This document shows positions 9,166 to 17,683 of a stretch of DNA of 64,000 nucleotides, piece by piece. The notes below the pieces were generated by a model, which saw only the letters and a program-made list of their open reading frames with translations, was not told the DNA's origin and did not search any database. Position 1 is the stretch's first letter. Each line of letters starts with the position of its first letter. This DNA comes from Enterovibrio norvegicus FF-33. GTDB taxonomy: Bacteria; Pseudomonadota; Gammaproteobacteria; Enterobacterales; Vibrionaceae. The position numbers were made by a program, and so were the translations under genes. The stretch is from assembly GCF_000286835.2 (NCBI RefSeq), contig NZ_AJYD02000003.1, positions 63,255 to 127,254 on the forward strand, read 5' to 3'.

Positions 9166-9213
9166 CCTTGTTTGACTATGGCGAAATATAGTCAAACACA
9201 TAGTCAAACAAGG
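9166..9213. promoter_or_regulatory. 15-bp perfect inverted repeat with a third internal half-copy upstream of the integrase
   Basis: The arm CCTTGTTTGACTATG (9166-9180) is matched exactly in reverse complement at 9199-9213. Between them ATAGTCAAACA occurs once more, at 9188-9198. This places three copies of one motif in 48 bp, starting 11 bp before the integrase start codon. The arrangement fits arm-type integrase or AlpA/HTH protein binding sites, or an operator controlling int. Function is inferred from position only. Confidence 0.65.
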
Positions 9214-9708
9214 ATGCACCTAAATGAGATTAGCTGAGAAGACGTGAAACGATGTATCAACTTTAATCCTTTGAATAAAAAGATTAAAAAGATGATTTAA
9301 GAAAAGATGAGATTCTAAGTAAATCAGTCAAATCACGACTCATAATCGCATGGTCCTTGATTCAAAAATGCACCCTATATTGTGATAGCGGCATCTGAAC
9401 AACAACGACAACAGACCTGTCTTTTCTATAAATGGCCTCTCTGATCACTTCTTCCATGGCTCACTACTGCCAGCGTCACATCTCCAACGTCCACTTGTAT
9501 TGAATCCAAGAAAACAGAAAGAGTTCATCGGCGGTATTAGTTACAAATTAGAGTGAACAAGGTATATGTATGGGTTGAATTGAGTGTTGAGAGACAACCT
9601 TGCGAATCAAAAAGAAAGCGCTTTCATTGACTCACTAGTAGGTAAGGTTTCTCCTTTATATCCACTGAAATTCTGAGTAGGCACTTTTACGGAACACGGA
9701 GTAACGAC
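9214..9708. other. Intergenic region at the right edge of the island
   Basis: About 500 bp without a gene. It is AT-rich near the integrase and holds the LacI-type palindrome at 9614-9625 close to the GH30 gene. The right attachment site of the island should lie here, but no tRNA 3' end or duplicated core could be recognised without the left end. No other ORF of credible composition was seen. Confidence 0.4.
9614..9625. promoter_or_regulatory. LacI/GalR-family type operator upstream of GH30 gene
   Basis: GAAAGCGCTTTC is a perfect 12-bp palindrome with the central CG of LacI-family operators. It lies 84 bp before the ATG of the glycoside hydrolase gene. A sugar-responsive LacI-family repressor coded elsewhere is the likely ligand; no such gene is in the window. 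Confidence 0.55.
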
Positions 9709-11418
9709 ATGGAAGTGAGAACGCTCTCTGCAGTTTTTATCGCATTGTCCTCAGCGATGATGTTTTCCTGCACATCTGAATATGACAAGGACAAACCATT
9801 GATTCAGAACAACAGTAAACATTTCGGATTATCCTCTACGACTGAAATCCTGCTCACCAGCGAAGCTGGCGACAAGATGTCGTTGATGTCGAACCAAGCC
9901 TTTACCACAGAGACGGCGAACGGCACGCAGATCGTGATCCAACCTGATGTTATTAAGCAGACCATTTCAGGTATTGGCACGTCATTCACTGAGTCTTCAG
10001 CTTTTGTTCTGGCTCACCTTTCTGTCGATAAACGACAGGAAGTGATGGAAAAACTTTACGCTGACACCGGCGCTAACTTTTCTTTGACTCGAACCCCTAT
10101 CGGTTCGACGGATTTTTCTGTGGAAGGAAAGCTTGGATATGCGGAAGTTGAAGGTGATAGCGAGCTAAAGCACTTCACTATCGCGCCGGACGGCGATGGT
10201 TTTTCTAAGGCGAAGTATCCCGGTATTCAAGATGAGTCGTTTGATGTACTGCCTATGATCCACGAGGCAATGGCCATCAAAGCAAAACAAGATGACAGTA
10301 CATTAAGCATCATTGCTTCCGCATGGACTGCGCCGCCATGGATGAAAGACATCGAGACATGGTTTATTCCGGGATCGAAAGAGAACGACTGGCAAGGTAC
10401 AGGCGGCTCGCTAAAGCCGGAATATGTGTCAACCTACGCCGATTATCTGTTGAAGTACCTTGAGCATTATAAAGAAGCAGGGGTTGATATCTGGGGCTTA
10501 ACACCTGTGAATGAACCCCACGGTAACAGCGGCAACTGGGAAAGCATGCACTTCACCGCGGAAACCCAGAATACTTTCATTAAAGAGTTCCTTGGTCCGA
10601 AGTTAAAAGAAAGCGCTTTTGCTGATACTCGCGTTTTGATTTACGATCAAAACCGCGATCACTTAGAGCATTGGGCTGACGTTATCTTGGGTGATCCTGA
10701 AACCGCGCCTTTTGTTTACGGTTCTGCGGTTCACTGGTATTCAAGCACAGTGGATGTTTATGAAGGTGCGTTAGAGCGTGTTCATAACAAATATCCGGGC
10801 TTTTCAATTATCCACACGGAAGGCACCATCGATGATCTTGGCAAACCCGCGCCAAAGGGTATTTTAGATCCAGAGAAGTTTCAGGAATCTGGCTGGTTTG
10901 ATAATGATGAATTCTGGTGGAATGAAAACGCGACCGATTGGGCGTATACGGCAACGTGGGCACCGAACCCAGAGAACCACCCTATCTATACGCCAGTTCA
11001 TCGCTATGCGAGAAATATCATTGTCAGTCTTAACCACTGGATGGACGGTTGGATAGATTGGAATGCGGTGCTTGACCACAATGGTGGTCCAAATCACGCG
11101 GGTAACTTCTGCGGTGCGCCAATCATGATCGATGTGGAAAATGATTATGTTTACTACACGCCGATTTATGACGTGCTGGCGCAATTTAGCCGAACGATTC
11201 GCCCTGGCGATAAAGCCGTACAGGCCGATAAGTTTTTGGACGGCCTAGCGCATGATGACTTGCATGCGAGTGCGACGATTAACAGCGATAACCTGTTAAG
11301 TGTGCAATTGCTGAATACCACCAAGCAGCCCATCGAGTTTGATTTGGTCATTGGTGCGCAGAACGCGCAAATCAATATCCCAGCCAATTCCCTGCAAACC
11401 GTTCGCGTGCAACTGTAA
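9709..11418 (+). CDS. Glycoside hydrolase family 30 lipoprotein (probable endo-beta-1,6-glucanase or glucosylceramidase-like)
   Basis: This 569-residue secreted enzyme is predicted to cut beta-linked glucans or related glycosides by the retaining mechanism. Residues 1-20 form a lipoprotein-type signal peptide with C21 in a somewhat weak lipobox (MFSC), so it is probably membrane-anchored. The (beta/alpha)8 domain shows GTSFTESSA, then WTAPPWMK, the acid/base E269 in TPVNEP and the nucleophile E371 in IIHTEGT. The C-terminal strands (about 475-569) are the beta-domain usual in GH30. The length is normal. It stands alone, behind a LacI-type palindrome, and is followed by a long stem-loop. The substrate is inferred only from family knowledge; beta-1,6-glucan of fungal or algal origin is a common target in marine bacteria. 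Confidence 0.88.
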   Translation: MEVRTLSAVFIALSSAMMFSCTSEYDKDKPLIQNNSKHFGLSSTTEILLTSEAGDKMSLMSNQAFTTETANGTQIVIQPDVIKQTISGIGTSFTESSAFVLAHLSVDKRQEVMEKLYADTGANFSLTRTPIGSTDFSVEGKLGYAEVEGDSELKHFTIAPDGDGFSKAKYPGIQDESFDVLPMIHEAMAIKAKQDDSTLSIIASAWTAPPWMKDIETWFIPGSKENDWQGTGGSLKPEYVSTYADYLLKYLEHYKEAGVDIWGLTPVNEPHGNSGNWESMHFTAETQNTFIKEFLGPKLKESAFADTRVLIYDQNRDHLEHWADVILGDPETAPFVYGSAVHWYSSTVDVYEGALERVHNKYPGFSIIHTEGTIDDLGKPAPKGILDPEKFQESGWFDNDEFWWNENATDWAYTATWAPNPENHPIYTPVHRYARNIIVSLNHWMDGWIDWNAVLDHNGGPNHAGNFCGAPIMIDVENDYVYYTPIYDVLAQFSRTIRPGDKAVQADKFLDGLAHDDLHASATINSDNLLSVQLLNTTKQPIEFDLVIGAQNAQINIPANSLQTVRVQL

Positions 11419-11433
11419 GTAGACGCCGAACGG

Positions 11434-11469
11434 TCCCATCAAGCATTGGTAATAAAATGCTTGATGGGA
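11434..11469. other. Perfect 14-bp stem-loop between convergent genes
   Basis: The arms 11434-11447 and 11456-11469 (TCCCATCAAGCATT and its exact complement) enclose an 8-nt loop. It lies 15 nt after the GH30 stop and 26 nt before the end of the convergent nitroreductase gene. There is no T-run on either strand, so termination would be factor-assisted or the hairpin protects mRNA 3' ends from both sides. Confidence 0.6.
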
Positions 11470-11495
11470 TTGAAAGGCAATACATCATGCCCTAA

Positions 11496-12650
11496 TTAGG
11501 CATTGATGATCAGATCGTTAACTTCTCGCCTCGGTGATTCCGTGTTTTGTTTCGCTTTTCCAAGCCGAAATACCATCTGCACCGTTTCCGCTTCGGGCAC
11601 ACCAAAATACTGCTTAAATTCCATCTGCAATGGCAGCATGTCTTTGTACTCTTGCAAAATTTGGCTCATCGGGTGTTGGGCAATCCCCATCGTTGCTGTC
11701 AGCAGGTTAATGCGATTGTATAAGCGACCAACTTCGACCTGCGTTTTACGCGTATTGTTTTTGCTAACGAGCAGTGCGAAGTGGTGTGTGCTGTTGGTAA
11801 CGGCTTCCGTTAACTTGATACCTTCTTTACCAAAGCTGGCCGGATCGCTCTCCGCCGCGCTTCTGGTGACAAAGAATGTTTCTGCCATCCAACGTTTTAC
11901 GCCTGTCACGCCACTTTGTGGAAGCCCAAAACCATCTCGATATTGGGCGTATTCTTTGTCATTGAAACGGAACATGCCAATCGTCTCCATGCTTCTGTCT
12001 GCGTTCTGCTCTTCAATGAACATGGCTTGATTTAAGAAACCGCGCATTGCCTCTTTAGCGTTGTCGTCTTGCACCAATTCGATACGGTAATCTCCATCTG
12101 TCGCGATGTTGACTATCTTGTTCAGCTCTACATCCTTCAACATTTCATTGGTGTATTCGGTCTTGGTCGATTGCCGAGTGATCAAGTATGGGAACAGCGG
12201 ATCTGGCGTCACGCTTTCATCGAGTTGAAGTGTGATTGCCGCAACGGGTTTGTTTTCGAGTTCTTCGTTGCTGTATTCACCAAGAGGAAAATATTGAACA
12301 TTCGCTCGAATACCAAAATGGCTGGCGGCAATGGCGAGGCTTTCGATAAATGTGCCCTGGCCAATGTGAATTTGACGATGAATAGGATCAGTTTCAGGGA
12401 GAAGCCTGTCGCTATCGACGAAAAGTAATATCGTGTCCTTACCTTCAAAGGCAACTTTCCATGGCTGAATGTTGTGTGGATTAGGACATAACATCGCATA
12501 GCTGATCAGGGTTTTCCGAATATCTGAATAGGTATGAGTGGGTCTAAATGATGTAGACGTTGCACCCGACACTTGGCTTACAACAACAGGTCCCGCTGCT
12601 AGAACAACTGCACCTGCCCCCATCACTTTAATGAATTTCCGTCTATTCAC
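11496..12650 (-). CDS. TAT-exported nitroreductase-like (Acg family) FMN-binding protein
   Basis: This 384-residue protein starts with a twin-arginine signal (NRRKFIKVMGAGAVVLAAGP), indicating export of a folded, cofactor-loaded protein to the periplasm. The rest fits the Acg subgroup of the nitroreductase fold: LISYAMLCPNPHNIQPWKV around residues 48-66 is the FMN-contact motif, and the second half holds the repeated fold typical of this family. Acg proteins are thought to bind and sequester flavin rather than reduce nitro compounds, because a lid covers the site. The gene is divergent from a marR-type gene with two palindromes between them, so it is probably that regulator's target. Confidence 0.8.
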   Translation of the reverse strand: MNRRKFIKVMGAGAVVLAAGPVVVSQVSGATSTSFRPTHTYSDIRKTLISYAMLCPNPHNIQPWKVAFEGKDTILLFVDSDRLLPETDPIHRQIHIGQGTFIESLAIAASHFGIRANVQYFPLGEYSNEELENKPVAAITLQLDESVTPDPLFPYLITRQSTKTEYTNEMLKDVELNKIVNIATDGDYRIELVQDDNAKEAMRGFLNQAMFIEEQNADRSMETIGMFRFNDKEYAQYRDGFGLPQSGVTGVKRWMAETFFVTRSAAESDPASFGKEGIKLTEAVTNSTHHFALLVSKNNTRKTQVEVGRLYNRINLLTATMGIAQHPMSQILQEYKDMLPLQMEFKQYFGVPEAETVQMVFRLGKAKQNTESPRREVNDLIINA

Positions 12651-12684
12651 CGCTATCCCCTTTTTTTATGCTCTGTTAAACTAC

Positions 12685-12716
12685 ATTCCATGGAATAAAT
12701 ATACATTCCACGGAAT
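12685..12716. promoter_or_regulatory. Tandem MarR-type operators between divergent genes
   Basis: ATTCCATGGAAT (12685-12696) is a perfect palindrome and ATTCCACGGAAT (12705-12716) a near copy. Both are preceded by TAC and their centres are exactly 20 bp apart, two helical turns, on one DNA face. They lie between the nitroreductase start and the MarR start. Autoregulation plus control of the divergent gene is the likely arrangement. Confidence 0.7.
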
Positions 12717-12733
12717 ATTTATCAAGAGGTTTG

Positions 12734-13198
12734 ATGCATATGTTGACAGAAAAGCAGGGATTGTCCTTTAAGATAATGATTTCATTAGGGATCATAAATC
12801 AACTTTCCGATGCGTGGCTGAGTAAGGCACTTGAGCCTTGCGGGTTAAACCAATCACAGTTCAATTTACTGAATCACTTTTCGCACCAGCCAGAGCGAGA
12901 GCAGACCATTAGTCAGCTTGCTCAGGTGATGCAAATGAACCAGCCAGGGCTAACCAAAGTCGTCAATAAGCTCGCAGAGCAAGGGCTCGTTGATATTAGA
13001 AAAGATGATGCGGACGGCAGGAAGAAGTGGATCAAAATCAATGCGGATGGTCTTGCTCGTGTGCAATCTGCTTTCGCCAGTTTTCTTCCCGTGATTAATC
13101 AATGTTTTGACCAGTGGGAAAACGATGAAATGCGCCAAATGCTTCAACACACAGATAAACTAAAAGCGTGGCTGGACAATAACAGAGACGCATCATAA
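12734..13198 (+). CDS. MarR family transcriptional regulator
   Basis: This 154-residue winged-helix regulator contains the MarR signature: TISQLAQVMQMNQPGLTKVVNKLAEQGLVDIRKDDADGRKKW spans the recognition helix and the beta wing (about residues 55-100), with DGRKKW in place of the classical DxRxxx wing. Flanking helices form the dimer interface. ATG 12734 has AAGAGG about 4 nt upstream; ATG 12740 is an alternative with wider spacing. It is divergently coded from the Acg-like gene and probably binds the two palindromes between them. The ligand is unknown; MarR proteins with oxidoreductase targets often respond to phenolics or electrophiles. Confidence 0.88.
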   Translation: MHMLTEKQGLSFKIMISLGIINQLSDAWLSKALEPCGLNQSQFNLLNHFSHQPEREQTISQLAQVMQMNQPGLTKVVNKLAEQGLVDIRKDDADGRKKWIKINADGLARVQSAFASFLPVINQCFDQWENDEMRQMLQHTDKLKAWLDNNRDAS

Positions 13199-13356
13199 TG
13201 CTCACTACGACAACGCGATCCTCAACGTAAAACGAGAGTGCTTTCAAACCAGCGCTGCGCCTGTCGGCCTACAAATTCTCGTTGAGCAAGCATCTTGAGA
13301 TTGATTGGGTATATACTCCCACCGTTTTCCTTTCATGTATTAACAAGGTCATTTTC

Positions 13357-13992
13357 ATGTCATCAACACTTGCACATACACCCGCGCACAGCGTTATCGT
13401 GCTCGATTTCGAGACCACTGGCTTATCACCCAATATGGGCGACAGAGCGATCGAGATTGGTGCGGTAAAACTGGTTGATGGTGAAGTTGTTGATACGTTT
13501 CAGGCGCTCATGAACCCAGGCTTTCGGGTCAGTAGCTTTATTGAAGGGTATACCGGCATCACCAATAACATGCTGCGTACGGCACAGCCTTGCGCTGAAG
13601 TCATGGCACAGTTTGGGGAGTTTATTGCGGGAAGTAATCTTGTTGCACACAACGCGTCATTCGATAAACGCTTTTTGGATGCAGAGCTAGAGCCGCTTAA
13701 TGTCGGCTATTCCGGCCAGTTCGCTTGTTCGATGCTGATTGCACGGCGTCTTATTCAGGATGCGCCCAGTCATAAACTTGGCGAGCTGGTTCGGTTTAAA
13801 CGTATTGATCATGATGGCGTCTTTCACCGCGCATTGGCGGATGCTCAAATGACCGCAAAGCTATGGATGCTTATGCTCGACGAGTTGGATCAGCAGCACA
13901 TTCGCAACCCTGAGTTTAGGTTGATGCAGACGATCAGTAAGACGAGTAAACAGGCGCTTGACGGTGTGTTTCGAAAAGTACGGGGAAGTTAG
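13357..13992 (+). CDS. DnaQ-like DEDDh 3'-5' exonuclease
   Basis: This 211-residue protein has the exonuclease motifs of the DnaQ superfamily: Exo I with D17 and E19 (LDFET), Exo II in AHNASFDKRFL and Exo IIIepsilon as HRALADAQMT, giving a full DEDDh set. It resembles the stand-alone Pol III epsilon-like exonucleases of Vibrio rather than the true polymerase subunit, since no C-terminal alpha-binding segment is evident. ATG 13357 was preferred to the TTG at 13282 because AAGG lies about 8 nt upstream and the Exo I strand begins a few residues later. It is monocistronic. The substrate (DNA or RNA ends) cannot be read from the sequence. Confidence 0.85.
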   Translation: MSSTLAHTPAHSVIVLDFETTGLSPNMGDRAIEIGAVKLVDGEVVDTFQALMNPGFRVSSFIEGYTGITNNMLRTAQPCAEVMAQFGEFIAGSNLVAHNASFDKRFLDAELEPLNVGYSGQFACSMLIARRLIQDAPSHKLGELVRFKRIDHDGVFHRALADAQMTAKLWMLMLDELDQQHIRNPEFRLMQTISKTSKQALDGVFRKVRGS

Positions 13993-14108
13993 AGCGATAC
14001 TTGGTGATTATCGATGGGTGTCAGTCTGACGACAAGATCGAATTTCTGTATAAGTCTCGCTCTCTATGCGTTTTTAGCGGGGCGGTTATCGCTGAAATGC
14101 TTAAAGCA

Positions 14109-14318
14109 TTAATGTACGGTAAAATCACCGACAACATTGCCACTCGGCTCAATGATTTTTCCTGAGCATGTTTTGTCACAGTATTCGAAATCAATATTAC
14201 GATTAGTCGATGTTATCTTTGGCAATATGTGCCTTTTTAAAACGTCACTGTTTAGCTGATGTATTTCTGCGTTCCAAGATGCGTTTTCTTGTTCTAAATG
14301 GAAATCAATTTTTAGCAT
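14109..14318 (-). CDS. Small protein of unknown function
   Basis: This 69-residue ORF (begins MLKIDFHLEQENASWNAE) has codon use and composition like a real protein, with two cysteines in EYCDKTCSGK, no membrane segment and no recognised domain. A weak GAG-type ribosome site precedes the ATG. It lies alone between the exonuclease and cspA-like genes. A real gene is likely but not certain. Confidence 0.5.
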   Translation of the reverse strand: MLKIDFHLEQENASWNAEIHQLNSDVLKRHILPKITSTNRNIDFEYCDKTCSGKIIEPSGNVVGDFTVH

Positions 14319-14433
14319 TATTCACTCGTTGTTATTAATTGTTTTTTTTCACGTGACAATTGGTACCAGTGTCGTTGGCGTGTTGTTCTACGGGACATAA
14401 TATTCCTTATTATTTTCTACAGGTTCGCTTCAG

Positions 14434-14452
14434 CACATACTGAGAGTATGTG
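14434..14452. other. Short perfect stem-loop downstream of the cspA-like gene
   Basis: CACATACT and AGTATGTG form an 8-bp stem with a GAG loop. No T-run follows. It lies 109-127 nt beyond the cspA-like stop codon in leftward reading. It could mark the cspA mRNA 3' region; the function is unknown. Confidence 0.35.
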
Positions 14453-14560
14453 ACGCGTTTAGAAAATGATTTTATTGGGTTATTCGGGGAAAACTGAAAG
14501 GTCTAATGACGCAACATGATCAATATTCGTTGTCACAGTGCGCCATTATGCATCGCTAAA

Positions 14561-14773
14561 TTATAGCGCTGCTACTTCACTAGCTTGCAGGCCTTTAGGA
14601 CCATCTTCTACGTTAAAGCTAACTTTTTGACCTTCGGCTAGGGTTTTAAAGCCATCAGAAACAATTGCATTGAAATGAACGAATACGTCCTTTCCGCCAT
14701 TATCCTGAGTAAGGAAACCAAAACCTTTCGCTTCGTTGAACCATTTTACTGTACCAGTCGTTTTAGCAGACAT
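14561..14773 (-). CDS. Cold-shock protein of the CspA family
   Basis: This 70-residue single cold-shock domain is an RNA chaperone that melts secondary structure in mRNA. It has both nucleic-acid-binding motifs: RNP1 KGFGFL and RNP2 VFVHF, plus the start [15 protein letters not shown]. The length is exact for the family. AGAGGT precedes the ATG at good spacing. The roughly 500 bp gap upstream is consistent with the long structured leader that makes cspA genes cold-responsive, but the cold-box sequence was not identified. Which of the several Vibrio csp paralogues this is cannot be told. Confidence 0.95.
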   Translation of the reverse strand: MSAKTTGTVKWFNEAKGFGFLTQDNGGKDVFVHFNAIVSDGFKTLAEGQKVSFNVEDGPKGLQASEVAAL

Positions 14774-15292
14774 AGTGACCTCTATTTTTTATATATGTAT
14801 GAATTATTTAATGAAGGCTGATAATGAAAGCTATTGAATGTTCGATGAAGACAAATTTGACGCAGAATATTAAACGAAGGGTATCGAGAAGTAGCTGAGA
14901 AGAAACTTATACTAAATGTAGCATTAACAACTCTTTTCTAAGAGCCAGCCATCACTATACCGTGCAATTTTAAAATAGCGAGATTTATTTTCTATCGCGT
15001 TCAAATCCCCCTTCAACAAGCCGCCTGAGTAATGATGATAGGATTTCCACATCGTTATAAAGGGCTTTTACGTCTGTCACGAACGGTCGCTAGCATTCAC
15101 CCGACAACTTCATTGTCTCATTATCAATTCGATTCACTATATAGTCAGCCGTTACATCTGTAGATATGCAACACACTCATCTCGACATCGAGAAAAACAT
15201 GACAATAATCCCAACTTCTTGAAACACATCGCAGTTTACACATGGATAAATGATAAGTTTCACACTCTTTTGACTAATACCTTGCCCATGCG
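14774..15292. other. Divergent intergenic region: cspA-like leader and GGDEF gene upstream region
   Basis: 519 bp without a supportable ORF. The part next to the cspA-like gene is very AT-rich, as in long cold-shock leaders. No clear terminator, operator or small gene was recognised. Confidence 0.4.
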
Positions 15293-16201
15293 ATGCCAGA
15301 TTTCAAAGACATTTTAGATATTCATCCTAACCCTTGTGTGATCCACATCGATTTCGTACCTAAGTACGCGAACAATGCGTTTGCGAAATTTAGTGGCATG
15401 TCGAACGCCCAAGAGGTGTTGAATCTAGAAAGTATTCGAGTGTTATTTGAAGATGACCACTGGCCTGAGGCACAGCGTCGCTACAAGCATGCCATTGAAA
15501 CAGGCACACCGACCCCACCCGAAGTCATCAATCACACTGATTTGAAAGGTAATCCGATGATTGCGGAAATCACAGATAAAGTGATTGATTGGTTCGGTGA
15601 AAAAGCAATGTGTACCTTCGTGAGTGTGGTAACCGATCAGGTATTCCGAGAGCGTACATTAAGAGACATGGCCAATCGGGATGATCTCACGAACCTTTAT
15701 AATCGTCGTTACTTGCTCGATTTGTTCAATGAACGCAATGCCACGCCTCAGCGCCGCCAATACCTGGCGATGGTCGATATTGATCACTTTAAACGTATCA
15801 ACGATAGCTTTGGTCACCCCGTTGGCGATCTTGTCCTGAAGCAACTCGCACGTATTATCGAGGAGTTCACCGAACCAGAAGAGTGTGCTTTTCGTTTAGG
15901 TGGCGAGGAGTTTGCGCTACTTATTTGGGCTGATGATAGGCAAGACGTTTGCGCACGCCTCGAAATGTTGCGCGGTCGAATTGAAGATTTAACCGTCCGT
16001 GTCAGTCATTTAAATAAGCAGCCTCTGGCTATAAATGTCACCGTTTCCATCGGTGCCACTGAAATCAGCGATGCGGAAGGGTTTATTTCTGCCAGTTTAC
16101 GCGCAGATAAGTCTCTCTATATTGCGAAGGAGTCTGGGCGTAACCAGGTCATCAACAATGACGCTGACGATTCAGCGCCAACACCTTGCTTACCTGACTG
16201 A
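15293..16201 (+). CDS. Diguanylate cyclase with N-terminal PAS domain
   Basis: This 302-residue cytoplasmic protein is predicted to make cyclic di-GMP from two GTP. Residues 1-120 look like a PAS sensor fold (HPNPCVIHIDFVPKYANNAFAKFSG start). Residues 125-290 are a GGDEF domain with DDLTNLYNRRYLLDLF, DIDHFKRINDSFGHPVGD and an active-site GGEEF at 203-207. The residues just before the loop (EPEECAFR) lack an RxxD inhibitory site, so product feedback is unlikely. There is no transmembrane segment. The start ATG has no convincing Shine-Dalgarno, so translation may be weak or the start may differ. It is convergent, with a 42-bp gap, to another GGDEF gene. Confidence 0.9.
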   Translation: MPDFKDILDIHPNPCVIHIDFVPKYANNAFAKFSGMSNAQEVLNLESIRVLFEDDHWPEAQRRYKHAIETGTPTPPEVINHTDLKGNPMIAEITDKVIDWFGEKAMCTFVSVVTDQVFRERTLRDMANRDDLTNLYNRRYLLDLFNERNATPQRRQYLAMVDIDHFKRINDSFGHPVGDLVLKQLARIIEEFTEPEECAFRLGGEEFALLIWADDRQDVCARLEMLRGRIEDLTVRVSHLNKQPLAINVTVSIGATEISDAEGFISASLRADKSLYIAKESGRNQVINNDADDSAPTPCLPD

Positions 16202-16243
16202 TTTACACATTGGTGAGCTAACACACAGCAACCACTCGGCACG

Positions 16244-17683
16244 TTAACTCAATACACCGAATGCATGGTGCTGCTTTCCCTCGCTCGACAGCGATTTCGT
16301 TTTCACACTATTCCGCCCTGCTGCCTTTGCCAAATACATCAATTTATCCGCTTGGTGGATCAGTGAATCCAGCGATAAATGTCCTCGTTTTGTATCTACC
16401 AATACAGCACCTATCGATGCATTCACCTCCAATCCCAACTCGCGTTGCGAAGCGCTAGGGACAAGACGACAACGAATGTATTCGGTGACTGCGTCGAGAT
16501 GATGCCGGTTTTTGACCTCCAATAATAAGCAGAATTCTTCGCCGCCTAAACGCGATAACGCGATGCCTTCTTTCAGTGAGTGTTCAAATGCTTTGCCTAG
16601 GCCGATCAGCACTTCATCACCTTTCCTATGACCGAAGTTGTCGTTAATTCGCTTGAAATGATCGACATCTATCATTAACACCGCCAGTTGTCGGCTTTTC
16701 ATCAATGCCTTTACTTTTCGGCCTTCAAACATTTTTTCAAGCCCACGACGATTCAACAGCCCGGTCAGCGAGTCCGTGAATGCATACGCTTCCAACTTTT
16801 TGTTGAGTGCCTTCAGGTCGCGTGTTTTTCGCTGAACCGTTTGGCGAAGCAGGACAATATAACTAAATGTCACCAAAGCGATCAAAACTAACCCTAAAGG
16901 CCAAACCCATCCAGGTACCGTAAACACATGACTCGTGTTCAGCCATTTCTGCTCAATGCGCGTAATTTCTGTCTGTGGGATATTCTTCATTCCCGCGATA
17001 ATTTCGTCTCGCAACGCTTCATTGTCTTCTGGCACCGCGGCGTAAATCATCTTGGTATAGAGAATATCAATAGGTATGAACTGATAAGGATCAGTCCGTT
17101 GTGATAAGTAGTAGGTCGCGACTTGAGTATCGAGCAACATACGATTTACTTGGCCGTTGAGTCCTGCCTCTATTAGTTTGGCGTTGTTATCAAAGCCCAC
17201 CAACTTGACCAACGGATATCGCGACTTTAGGTACTCTTCTTCGTATCCACCTCGCACCACACCGATTTCCATCTCAGGCAGAATATTTGGCGTTTTCAGT
17301 TGCTCACTGTCGTTAGCGATATAAAGGGAAGCCGATATTTCGAAAAGTGGTAGCGTGTAATCCAGAAAATGATCGCGAGATGATGAATACAGTAACCCCG
17401 CATGCACTTTCCTTCCCCCTTGAGCGACATGTTCTAAGGAGTCATTCCAATCAGAGAGTATAAATTCGACGGGCACCTGATTCACGTCTCCGTAAAGACG
17501 CCAATAGTCCACGAGCAACCCTTTAGGCTCACCATCTTCTACAAATGCAAACGGTTTCCAACTGTGTGAATTGGTCACGGTTAGGATATTTTCGCCAACC
17601 GTAGGCATCGCAACACTGGCCGACGTCCATAAAACTATGGCCGCGGTTAAAGCCAGCGTAACCAATTGATGATACAAATGCAT
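16244..17683 (-). CDS. Periplasmic-sensing diguanylate cyclase (SBP_bac_3-TM-GGDEF)
   Basis: This 479-residue inner-membrane protein has a signal peptide (about 1-26) and a periplasmic solute-binding type 3 domain (about 30-250), with SWKPFAF and VDYWRLY. One transmembrane helix follows (about 256-278, WPLGLVLIALVTFSYIVLL), then a short coiled segment and a C-terminal GGDEF domain with SLTGLLNRRGLEKMF, DVDHFKRINDNFGHRKGDE and intact GGEEF at 380-384. It should couple binding of an amino-acid-like solute to c-di-GMP synthesis. No RxxD inhibitory site is seen. The AAAGGA ribosome site abuts the ATG at 17683, so the in-frame TTG two codons later may be the true start. A paralogue with the same architecture lies at 43659-45098. 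Confidence 0.9.
   Translation of the reverse strand: MHLYHQLVTLALTAAIVLWTSASVAMPTVGENILTVTNSHSWKPFAFVEDGEPKGLLVDYWRLYGDVNQVPVEFILSDWNDSLEHVAQGGRKVHAGLLYSSSRDHFLDYTLPLFEISASLYIANDSEQLKTPNILPEMEIGVVRGGYEEEYLKSRYPLVKLVGFDNNAKLIEAGLNGQVNRMLLDTQVATYYLSQRTDPYQFIPIDILYTKMIYAAVPEDNEALRDEIIAGMKNIPQTEITRIEQKWLNTSHVFTVPGWVWPLGLVLIALVTFSYIVLLRQTVQRKTRDLKALNKKLEAYAFTDSLTGLLNRRGLEKMFEGRKVKALMKSRQLAVLMIDVDHFKRINDNFGHRKGDEVLIGLGKAFEHSLKEGIALSRLGGEEFCLLLEVKNRHHLDAVTEYIRCRLVPSASQRELGLEVNASIGAVLVDTKRGHLSLDSLIHQADKLMYLAKAAGRNSVKTKSLSSEGKQHHAFGVLS

Noticed and set aside
9338-9385. A segment with CTCATAA in a small stem, followed by a GATTCAAA stretch, resembling part of a tRNA-Met and a possible attachment site
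   Set aside because: Only 3 bp of the anticodon stem pair, the T-arm does not fold and no acceptor stem or CCA is present.
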